From: Tulasnella sp. 424 | Taxonomy: Eukaryota; Basidiomycota; Agaricomycetes; Cantharellales; Tulasnellaceae | Direction: 5' to 3' | Assembly (NCBI GenBank): GCA_019633425.1 | Contig: WSUB01000352.1 | Span: 1-17,631 of the forward strand | DNA: 17,631 nt | Shown: positions 1 through 7,974 of the stretch, piece by piece | How the letters are laid out: the number at the start of each line of letters is the position of its first letter | How positions within the stretch are numbered: the first letter of the stretch is position 1 | Program-made: the position numbers and the translations under genes | Notes under the pieces: model-generated | Databases searched by the model: none | Told to the model about the DNA's origin: nothing | Seen by the model: the letters and a program-made list of their open reading frames with translations, nothing else

Positions 1-325
1 ACCACGTGGCGGAAGTTGTTGGACAGGGAAGGGCCCAGGTGGACGCCAAGTACGTGGTGAAGCCCAAATACGGTCGGACGATCGTTTGGCTGACGCTATG
101 CTCCAGGCTCTCTCAAATGATTCTCGACAAGATACTTTCGGGCGCCTTAGACCAGGGCTGAGGTTGCCTCATTATCTTTGACCCTCAAGAGGAAGACCGT
201 GACGTACGTTGTCTCTTAGCATTGAGGATAACCCCTCTACTAACTTGCCGGCGTAGGGATTATACGGCGATGCTATCAAGACCATTGAACAAGTCGGTAA
301 AGTTGTGGACTCATTATACGCGAAA
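1..325 (+). pseudogene. rpn6: Rpn6 (26S proteasome lid subunit) C-terminal fragment, tail of repeat copy A
   Basis: This is the 3' end of a gene for Rpn6/PSMD11, the PCI-domain lid subunit of the 26S proteasome. Exons can be read at 2-49, 107-203 and 257-325, separated by GT-AG introns of 57 and 53 nt. They give HVAEVVGQGRAQVDAK, then LSQMILDKILSGALDQG, then YGDAIKTIEQVGKVVDSLYA, which match the family's conserved C-terminus (winged-helix end and terminal helix). An in-frame TGA at 159-161 follows DQG, where relatives carry a sense codon, so this copy is broken. Homology stops at about 325, where the sequence switches to the head of the next repeat unit (AAAGTGAGATTGCCCC begins at 323). The 5' part lies outside the window. 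Family assignment is from recognised motifs; loss of function is inferred from the stop. Confidence 0.85.
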
Positions 326-1209
326 GTGAGATTGCCCCATCTTCTACCAATGAGAACTTCGCTGATCGACCTGTGGTGTAGACCGTTCGGATAGCATAGC
401 CTTTATTGCATAGCCCCACCCTCTATGTTAAATACAAGCGAACTTAAATTTCGGTGGATTGGATGGGTCATTGTGATAATGGGAATATCAGCGATTGTTG
501 GGTTAGGTCCCCGCGGAGGATCAATCACACCAATATTTACCAGCCTCGGTCATTCACATCAGCTGGCGCCCAAATGCCACAAGTTCCCTGCGCGCGCATC
601 ATCGTCGACAATCACCGTTCTAGGAAAGAATATCATACATCTCATAAGGGTTGTTCTACAAGGCTTAGGTAGATATGAAAGCCCAGAAACATAGTGGACG
701 TTTGTGGAAGACCCTCCAGCAGGTGTGACAGATTCTCGGAGAAAGGGTCCCTTGCAGAGAGCGACGCAGCTGTACCAGCGAATGGGACGTCCTCCAGCGG
801 GTGGGTAGCGTTGATTGATCCCGATGCAGTTGAGAAAGAGAACGGGGGAGGGGGGAGTAGTGGTGTGAACATGCTCCGTAACCATCGTACGTTACCCTCG
901 AAGTATCCTAGACGAGAGCGTAATATGTAAAAGGGAAAAGCAGACCCTGGACCTTATCGTATAATCAATTTCAGTGAAATTTCCTTCTCAGCCTTGCGTA
1001 CTCTTGACCGGTACCTCGTAGCGCGTGACCGTTGAGACTCGGACAACTAATTTCGCGACGACACCTCAACTTGATCGTACGGACTTGCAAGGAACATTCT
1101 ATGGAAGCTAAAATTTAAAATCGCTCAGCTACAGGAGCAATGCCGCGCGCTCACTGTCAGCCTTGCGAAGAAGGGCAGGTAGAGATGCACGTTGTCCCGG
1201 GTGGATCCG
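326..1209. other. Non-coding head of repeat copy B
   Basis: No gene is supported here. ORFs up to about 110 codons occur on both strands but do not persist in copy C, which argues they are chance. The stretch aligns in blocks with 9071-9480, with 9630-9700, and with 10970-11160, and the part from about 862 aligns with 16506-16650. Copy C has about 50 extra bases after CCAATACT (near 9262), and the flanking AATAC repeats suggest a deletion in copy B. The stretch most likely holds upstream regulatory sequence for the kinase-TPR gene. Confidence 0.6.
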
Positions 1210-1304
1210 AGACGACTTGTCCCCTCTCTTGCACAATCCACTACTCACTCCCCCGTAAACGCTCCGTCAGCTTCCCCTCTCCTTTCACCTCTCTTACTAA
1301 TTCG
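1210..1304 (+). promoter_or_regulatory. CT-rich core promoter / 5' leader of kinase-TPR gene B
   Basis: This pyrimidine-rich tract immediately precedes the chosen ATG and is nearly the same in copy C (11160-11257). It includes CTTGCACAATCCACTACTCA and CAGCTTCCCCTCTCCTTTCA. CT-rich stretches just upstream of the start are usual for fungal promoters. No clear TATA box is seen at a fixed distance. Retention in both copies supports a real leader; the exact transcription start cannot be read. Confidence 0.5.
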
Positions 1305-4300
1305 ATGCAGAAACGGCGATTCTTATCGTCCCTTAAGATCTTCTCGCGTAGATCCTCTCGTCCTAATGACGACAATCGAGATGCCGGGCCATCCGCTTTG
1401 CCTGGCGCACAGCCGGATTGGGACCACAATACTTCCTCCGGTGCATTCCCGCCGAGCGCTAAGCTGGTATGTCCTTCCTAAGCCTCAAGGACAATCTCTA
1501 GGACTCACCAAAACTACTTTTCCTCATAGAGGGAGAAACTCAGCAGGCTAGCGAATCAGCGAATTGATCTCTCCTCTATCCAATTCGTCACCGGCGCCCC
1601 CGAGTTCCATGGAAATTATGCAACAGTTTCAAGAGCCCTTCTGGTCTCTCCCTCCGCTGGTCGGGGCAGGACGAGCCAATCCAATCCGGCCAAAATGGAC
1701 GGTCTCGACTTACCTGGCCCTGCGGGGGCAGCGTCTCGGCAGCAAAAGGTTGGTACTCCTCTGCTTTCTGACCATTGATGGTGACGATGAGCGGCTCATC
1801 GATACAACCTTACAGGATGTAGCAGTGAAGAAAATGCACATCCCATATGACCCAGTGCGGATATTAGGCGTAAGAAGACTCCGACCATCACGTAGTGGTT
1901 TCAGTGCTAAGGTCTTTCGGTTCAGTTGGCACTCAGGGAAGCCGAATTCTTAGTCGGACTTTCTCACAAGAACATCATTAAGCTCGAAGGATTCGTTGAG
2001 GACGTGTCCAAGAAGGTAGTCTGGCTGGTCTTTCCCTGGGCGGAGAACGGAAACTTGAAGAGCTTTATCGCGTCAGCAGAATGGGAGATCCCCGAACGGG
2101 TCTGGCTGGTACGATCGAACTACTCTTCTTCGACCCACCTCTGACACTGCATTCCAGATTAACGACGTGGCTAAAGGTATCAGATACCTTCATAGCCGAC
2201 AACCCCCAATACGCCACGGCGACCTCAAATCCGTACGTTCTGAGAGTATTTACTCTATATTATCCACATAGGCCCACTTCCTTAACGACGGCCCGTTGCT
2301 AGGGAATCCGCGTTTCCCATTGGTTGTTCTGCTTAGTGGAGCTGGGTGGGTCCGAATCTCGCTCACCCCATTGGTTAGCCTCGTGGTGGAGCTGGCTTGC
2401 GTTCGGCCCCGAACTCACTTTCGGTGCCGAGACGTCGTTATATTGCTTCACGATTCCCATTATTTCGCTTTTTTAGCTAGGTAGCTATCGTGATTGTCTT
2501 ATGCATGGTTTGACTACCCTCTGTAGGATGATAATATAAGGTAAATCTATTATAAGTCCCATTGGCACCACCGCTCCGGATCCGTCACTTCATCGGATAG
2601 GCCTGGACTGTTACCTCTATTGTTCAATTCCCCCTCCAAGCCCTATAATAGGATATTCTTCCCCCTACTGGCGTCGCTATACTTCTATCCCAGTGTTTCG
2701 CTCATACAGGACATCGATCCGGCGATGTGACCTGAGGAAGCCCGGAGCAAGGATCTTACGCATATCGCAAAAACAAAGAGCTATCTACTATATCCGCAGG
2801 TCACTCCTTTACAACTTATATTCGGTAATAACAACGCATGCAGCAATGCACGAGAGGTGAATAATGCTACCCTTTCCGTCCAAGGGTTGCGTTGCGCAAT
2901 CGGGACCTTCACTTCATCACCAATTCTGCACCATCTCGCTTCATCTGTCGTCTTTCTGAGTCTTGGAACTGATTTCAGTGCTTATTTGGTCAAACGGCCC
3001 GCTCATTGCTTGGCTTACTATCAGTGATCTGCTCTCGCACGCTCGGTAAGCGTCCGGCTGCTGATTTTGAGCTCAGAAATGAAGCATCGTCCAATCTTCA
3101 CTATCTCAAGCACACAAAAACACTATCGTCCAGGTTCAATTGCTTAATCTCTACGTCTCTCCAATCGATTAGGCTTGGGATCTTTTGACTCTCAGCCATT
3201 AGTTTTTGGGTGTGTATCCCGGTGGCTCCGATAGGGTCGTGACCTGCATCTTGGCGTCGCGTCAGGGACCCTTTGAAAAGAAAAAATCCCTCACCCCAAC
3301 CGTCATAATGACGACCAAGGGTCGTTGCGCCATTGCTCCACAGCCCTTAGCGCCAACGCATTTCGATGATAAAAGGATGGTGGTAGCAACTGCTGCGAGG
3401 TCAGTTTCACCCCCTCCGCTCCCTTCGCCTTGCTCCCGCTCCACTAGACAAACATCTGAACCCGTCATCTGCTGTTCGATAAATTGCTCCTATCTCTTTT
3501 ATCATGATGTCGCAAGGCTCTTTGCTCACTCCGAATTTTTCCCTTAGTGTACGTTGCCGCTGTTTTCGGACCGCTGCAACAAGGTTCCTAACTCCCTCTT
3601 TGATAGACTTATGGAGGAGTCCTGAGAAGAGTATGATGCCGGTGATCACCTTCGGCATCACAATGGAACTTTTTATGGTTACGGAACCCAATCAGCCCTT
3701 CGGCAACACCGTCTAGACAATGCTGGGCAGTCGAGGTTTGACCGCTTGAGAATTATTATGTATTACTTTTTCTGTGGCTAGGATTACGTTTATAAAATAT
3801 ATTCCTATTTTAAGACTGGACATGGTAAAGAATGGGTTGAGACAGTCTTTCTATGTATATCTTGACGGTTCACAAGCTAAAGCCTAGAAATATATCAAAC
3901 TGATAGCTACATCCAGGCCGGAGCGAAGCTCGGCCGCTCTTGTCCTATTGAACCACTGGCAAACATCGCTCTGAATTTTCAGATAAACATATTGGTCAAC
4001 TCCACGTATCGCGCGGTAATTACCGACTTTGGATCCGCTTGCCGTCAAACAACCGAAGATCCAGACGGGGAGGTAACCGAGGATCCAGACGGGGAGATAA
4101 GCCATGCCGAAGACAAACCGCCACCAGCCATGTTGCTTGAACCAACGTTCTCCGCTGCGACGAATACCATGACTTTAACACTGAAGGGGGATCATTTCAC
4201 GCTTCGTTGGGCTGCTCCGGAGCTGTTGAACAAAAAGAAAGCCACCCTTGCGATCGATATCTGGGCCTTGGGATGTGTAATCTATGAGGTATGTCTCGGG

Positions 4301-5805
4301 TTTTATCTTATGATCGCGATGGGGTCTCAAACATGAGCTCCGGTATAGGTGATGACAAACTCGATTCCGTTTCAAGACGTCAAAGCGGACACCGCTGTCA
4401 TGGCACGGGTCATTATGGGAGATATCCCATCCATCACAAACGACGCCCGCATGGCATTGATCAAAGCACTGTGTTCCCTCGCACTTGCGTGCTGGAGCCA
4501 GGACCCCCGGAAACGGCCGACTGCTGAGGATTGCCGAAAATCAATCGGTTTGATGGTGAGTCATGCCGATATGGCGCCAATTACAGGCAATTGACCAAAG
4601 TTCGATAGCCTATGATTAGGCCAAACCCGATACGGACGGCAGATGCAGCGGCTTCTAGAGCTCGCTCTCCAGCGCTTCTAATGCAACTGGGAGATATGTA
4701 CAGGAGGCAGGGTGACTACATGAACGCGACGGATTTCTTCACCAAGGCACTAGGTAGCTACAGAGAAGCCGGCGACAGCAAAGGAAAGGGGGCAGCGCTG
4801 GCCGAACTGGCGCAGGTGCATCGGTTTCGAAACGAGTACAATCAAGCCGTTCCATTATACTCCGAAGCCCTCCAAATCTACACTGACATCGACGACAGGC
4901 AAGGGAGAGCCTCCATTCTTTGGAGTCTCGCTGAGGTGCATCGCCTTCGAAACGAGTACAGCCAGGCCATCATATTCTTCTCTGAGGCCCTCCAAATCCG
5001 CACCGACATCGGCAACAGGCAAGGGAGAGCCGACCCTCTTTTGGGTCTCGCGAAGGTGCATCAGGTTCGAAACGAGTACAGCCAGGCCGAGACATTCTTC
5101 TCCGAGACCCTCCAAATCCGGACCGACATCGGTGACAGGGGAGGGAGAGCCGACGCTCTTCGGGGTCTTGCTGAGGTGCATCAGGATCGACACGAGTACA
5201 ACGAGGCCGTCACATTCTTCACCGAGGCCGGCCAAATCTACACCGACATCGGCGACAGGCATGGGAGGGCCACCGCTCTTTGGGGTCTCGGTGAGGTGCA
5301 TTGGCTTCGAAAAGAGTACAGTCAGGCCATTACGTTCTACTCCGAGGTTCTAGAAGCCTTCACGGATATTGGCAGCAGGCAGGGGAGAGCCAACGCGCTG
5401 CAGGGCCTGGGTGCGGTGCATTCGGCTCGGAAGGAGTACAGCCAGGCCCTTCCATTCCTCTCCGAGGCCCTCCAAATCCGCACCGACATTGGCGACAGAT
5501 TCGGGAGAGCCGTTACTTTGCAGAGTCTTGCCGGCGTGTATCAGTCTCAAGAGGAGTATAGCCAAGCCGTCACTCTCTTTTCAGAGGCTCTGGATATCTG
5601 TACCGATATCGGGGACCGAGGCGGCAGAGCTCACTCTCTGTTGGGCCTTGGCGACGTGCACCGCGATCAGGGCAACTACGGGGACGCAATTGGCCTTTAT
5701 ACAGAGGCTGCAGAGGTCTTCGGACAAATCGGAAACGCTCACAATGCCGCTTACGCTTTCAACCAAGCTGCTCAATGCGAGGAGAAGCTACGTGACAGTT
5801 CCTGA
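1305..5805 (+). CDS. Kinase-TPR fusion protein, copy B (8 exons, ~800 aa)
   Basis: Exons by my model: 1305-1466, 1530-1748, 1816-1869, 1926-2108, 2158-2232, 3983-4288, 4349-4555, 4609-5805. All introns are GT-AG and the frame stays open. The N-terminus is Ser/Arg-rich with no signal peptide or membrane segment. The TKL-like kinase follows: a degenerate glycine loop (only the third Gly, in HGNYATV), ATP lysine in VAVKK, helix-C Glu in REAEF, catalytic loop HGDLKS-INIL, DFG in ITDFGSA, APE in RWAAPELL, and DIWALGC. HGD replaces HRD, so it is a non-RD kinase, but Lys, Asp, Asn and DFG remain, suggesting activity. Nine 40-residue TPR units (4672-5751) plus a 17-residue cap complete it. Oddities are a 1750-nt fifth intron holding a transposon-like insertion and an 8-residue acidic duplication in the activation segment. 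The third intron's donor (GTTGGT) is weak. It is probably a cytosolic signalling or recognition kinase; its ligand is unknown. Confidence 0.85.
2316..2417 (+). repeat. Two direct repeats of about 51 bp inside the intron insertion
   Basis: CCCATTGGTT starts at 2316 and again at 2367. In both units it is followed by GTGGAGCTGG and later by a CGAA-CTC-like segment, giving a diverged two-unit tandem repeat with 51-bp period near the left end of the insertion. Function is unknown; subterminal repeats are common in non-autonomous transposons. Confidence 0.6.
3407..3689 (-). other. Unassigned open reading frame inside the intron insertion
   Basis: The minus strand is open for about 94 codons here, with the first internal Met about 12 codons in. 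The translation has a protein-like stretch (VMPKVITGII, then a Lys/Arg-rich part with RKQRQRTLREKFGVSKEP). I do not recognise the family. It could be an exon captured by the mobile element or a chance ORF; no intron signals or second copy in the window support either choice. Confidence 0.2.
3916..3935 (+). other. GC-rich hairpin near the right end of the insertion
   Basis: GGCC(G)GAGC-GAA-GCTCGGCC forms an 8-bp stem with one bulged G and a 3-nt loop. It lies 7 nt before the insertion boundary at 3942. Its position and composition resemble the 3' terminal hairpin of Helitrons, which normally precedes CTRR; here the last four bases are CTTG. Confidence 0.55.
4052..4099 (+). repeat. 24-bp in-frame tandem duplication in the kinase activation segment
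   Basis: Two adjacent 24-bp units (4052-4075 and 4076-4099) encode TEDPDGEV and TEDPDGEI in copy B. Copy C has a single unit (TSEDSDGEI). The change lengthens an acidic loop between DFG and APE by eight residues without breaking frame. Confidence 0.85.
4672..5751 (+). repeat. Nine 120-bp units encoding 40-residue TPRs (copy B)
   Basis: The array has an exact 120-bp period with no indels. Each unit encodes a 40-residue TPR with conserved L3, L6, A/G7, H/Y10, A19, F/Y23, A26, then a DIGDR-type turn and GRA at the end. Canonical TPRs are 34 residues; a 40-residue period with an acidic GD turn is typical of the LGN/Pins class and many bacterial TPRs. Blocks such as CCTCCAAATCCGCACCGACA recur nearly unchanged between units, which suggests recent unit duplication or conversion. 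Confidence 0.9.
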
Positions 5806-6609
5806 GGGCATTCGAGCTTCAGAAAGGTCGATATTCTATTCGAGATAGAAGTCAAACTCACGTATGTGGCCCCCGAGTTTCATTCCTGTATGGTCTGTTA
5901 ACCGAACGCCCCACTCTCCGTCTCCACCATCTTTATACCACTGGTTAATAGAAGTATTTCAGCATCCTTTCGTCTCGATCCCAACTACCTTGTGTTTCTC
6001 TAATGTCGTGAATGTCACACATATCATAATCGTTCGATATACTGTCTATAATGCTAGGAGTCAAATAAGACGGAGCAGCGCACGTATCTCCAAAGTAGAC
6101 AACTAATGAACCCAAAGGTCAATCACGTGCTGACAGGCAGCGGTATTCGCGAATATTATTGTTGAGAATGATTTTGGCTCCTTTGGTGGGACTGATTTCC
6201 TAGTAACCAGATTCTGAGTTCGACAGACGCAGTCTTCCTGAGTTGTCTGGCTTGCGTTCGAGCTTGTGGTGGCTGAAGTCGCCGGGGAACAAAGCGACGG
6301 CCAACAAATACTGTAACCAGGGCAAAACTACGCCGGCCGCACAAGGGGAGGCCGGTAATTCCCATAGCCTCTATTTTCACTCTACAGGCTAGGGTACTCC
6401 CCGCACTATTGTTGCACCGATTCCCACGCTTTTCCCACCACTCGCTTTGTCCTACCTCTACTCTGTATTACTGCGTTTTCTCTATTCTTTCTGTACCTCT
6501 CTTGCTCTTTCTACTTCGCTCTTTTCTCCCCGTGTTCGCTGCTTTTGTCCTTGTGTTTGGTCCACGTCCGTTTCCAAATTCCAACTCTATTTTTACACGC
6601 GCTGCCCCT
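5806..6609 (+). other. 3' flank and spacer after kinase-TPR gene B
   Basis: The part 5806-6310 is nearly identical to 14036-14525 in copy C (about 7 differences over the 260 bases from 6046 by my count), and probably contains the 3' UTR and terminator of the kinase-TPR gene. No convincing AATAAA is seen; AT-rich motifs such as TCAAATAAGA at 6060 may serve. From about 6320 the copies diverge: copy B has a pyrimidine-rich stretch (6385-6600), while copy C has different sequence. No gene is supported in this interval. Confidence 0.55.
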
Positions 6610-7974
6610 ATCTCTTCCCTCTGGAAATTCCGGATCCAGTCTTCCTACTCGGTCTCCCATCGCTGCTCCTCCATCCTCCAGACCACCCAAATCACGTACC
6701 GCCCTTGCGCGCTTCGTTGGACGCGTTAAGCAAGTGCCTGTCGCTACATTCCAGCTAGGCGGAAATGGGAGTGGCGCGTTGTCCTTCGAACAGGAGATGC
6801 AGGCGAATGGCATGCAGGCCGAAATTGGGCTCAAAGTTGTCAGCGCTGGACTTGGCGGTTACGATGGGCCTGAGTGGGAGAGGGAATCGAGAGTGAGGTG
6901 AGCAGTAGCGCGACCGTCGCATATTCCGCACTGGGTTGATCCCGCGTTGTTTACCCAGATCGATGAAGCCATAGGCCAAGGAGTAGGTCTGAATACGCGA
7001 ATATGAAGCTGGTAGGACTAACTCCTTGTCTTCGACTCTCAGACCAAGCGCTGTCAACAGGTGGGTGCCGTTGTCGAGTTAATCTATTGATTGGGAGCTA
7101 ATGCGTAAGGGCAGATTGCGTCCCTCCGACCTTTTCGGTCTCACTTTTCAATCATGCGCGCGCACCCCTCCTCTTGCAAACCAAGTCAAAGCATGTCGCG
7201 CTACTCTCAAGAGGGAGATCAATGGTCTGAACGCGTATGGCCCCCTCTAGGCCTCGGACAAATGAGCACCACTCATACGTATTCCATCCCGTAGCGCCGA
7301 CCATTCCTCAACCGTCTACACCTACTACTTCCCTTATATCACCGCATTGCTCTCCTCGACGTCCGCTCCACCTCCCGATTACTCCAACGCGTTATCAACC
7401 CTGCAAAAAGTCCAGTCGATCGCGCACAATCGGGGTGACAAGCAAATCTCAACTCTGGCTTTGGCGACCCGTCTCCAAGTGATGATGCGCGCCGAGTTGT
7501 GGGAGAAACATGCGACTCGATCGAAGAAGCTTTAGGTTTTGCGTTTGAAGAAGAGATGGGCCAGCGAGACGCCCAGCAGACGAATAGCGAGAACAACCAG
7601 TCGGGCTCTGTCGTCATGCAAACGGAAAGCCAGGAATCCACGTCCTCATCTTCCGCCACCGACCCGACGCCACTCTTACTCTGCATGAAGATTCAACTTC
7701 TCATACTGAGCATCCTCTATCACACTGGAATATCCAACTCCAAATTCGCTTCCACCCGACTCACCGCGCTCCCCGACCTATTCGACTCCGACGCTCTCGA
7801 GAACTTCCCCGCCGGTGCACTCAATGTGACATGTACAGTTGGTCCACCGTTTCATCTCGATGTCACGCATCCAAGAATCTTGTAAGAACTCGTTTTTTTG
7901 GTCGACGGGGTGTGTAAGAGGGATGTAGTGGGCAGGAAGGAAGGCTTGGGCGTGCGCGATTTGCTCTCGAAGGC
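6610..7974 (+). pseudogene. mau2: MAU2/Scc4-like cohesin loader fragment, copy B
   Basis: Pieces in several frames resemble fungal MAU2/Scc4, the TPR-type partner of Scc2/NIPBL in loading cohesin on chromatin. They are: EIPDPVFLLGLPSLLLHP (from about 6628); ALSFEQE...AEIGLKVVSAGLGGYDGPEW (about 6779-6875); ATLKREINGLNAYG (near 7203-7244); YYFPYITALLSSTSAPPPDY then STLQKVQSIA (from 7320); LILSILYHTG (7704); and FDSDALENFPAGALNVTCT then VTHPRIL (7782-7881). Lesions include frameshifts near 6755, a 10-bp loss after 7502, a TAA at 7883-7885 where copy C has TAC, and a 24-bp loss near 7938. Homology ends in KEGLGV, so the C-terminal half is missing and Rpn6-like sequence follows at once. Family recognition is from memory of conserved segments. 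Confidence 0.65.

Larger units (their letters stand above)
2249..3942 (+). mobile_element. Helitron-like insertion in intron 5 of kinase-TPR gene B
   Basis: The same intron is 56 nt in copy C (12180-12235) and 1750 nt here. Alignment of the flanks (GAGAG at 2242 and TCCTATTG from 3943) places the insertion at about 2249-3942, exactly at an A^T dinucleotide of the empty site GAGAGCATCC, the Helitron target. The left end is TTTACTCTATATTA, near the usual TC start apart from one C-to-T change. The right end has a GC-rich hairpin (3916-3935) followed 7 nt later by CTTG, close to but not the canonical CTRR. There is no target-site duplication, as expected. No Rep/helicase ORF is present, so it would be non-autonomous. 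The imperfect ends keep confidence moderate; a plain insertion of other origin is possible. Confidence 0.45.

Noticed and set aside
425..930. Overlapping ORFs of 70-108 codons in the head region on both strands
   Set aside because: Frames are not kept in the duplicated head at 9071-9480, and no motifs are recognisable.
1749..1815. Alternative acceptor GATGAG at 1791 for intron 2, which would add RLIDTTLQ to the kinase
   Set aside because: The acceptor TTACAG at 1815 is stronger, is shared by both copies, and leads directly into DVAVKK; the alternative would make a 43-nt intron.
4855..5301. 148-codon minus-strand ORF in the TPR array (and similar ones at 13085-13345 and 13580-13795)
   Set aside because: It is the antisense shadow of the 120-bp TPR repeats; it repeats with the same period and has no independent support.
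4672..5751. Regular 120-bp repeats considered as a CRISPR-like array or satellite
   Set aside because: The repeats are entirely coding, in frame, with TPR consensus residues, and have no unique spacers.
4612..5805. TPR ORF annotated as a stand-alone protein starting at its own ATG
   Set aside because: A good 53-nt GTGAGT...TAG intron joins the preceding kinase exon in frame in both copies, so the fused model is preferred, though not proven.
6409..6834. ORFs in the pyrimidine-rich stretch before the MAU2-like fragment, including a Phe/Leu-rich frame resembling a membrane segment
   Set aside because: The hydrophobicity comes from CT-rich DNA (Phe/Leu/Ser codons), and copy C lacks the stretch.
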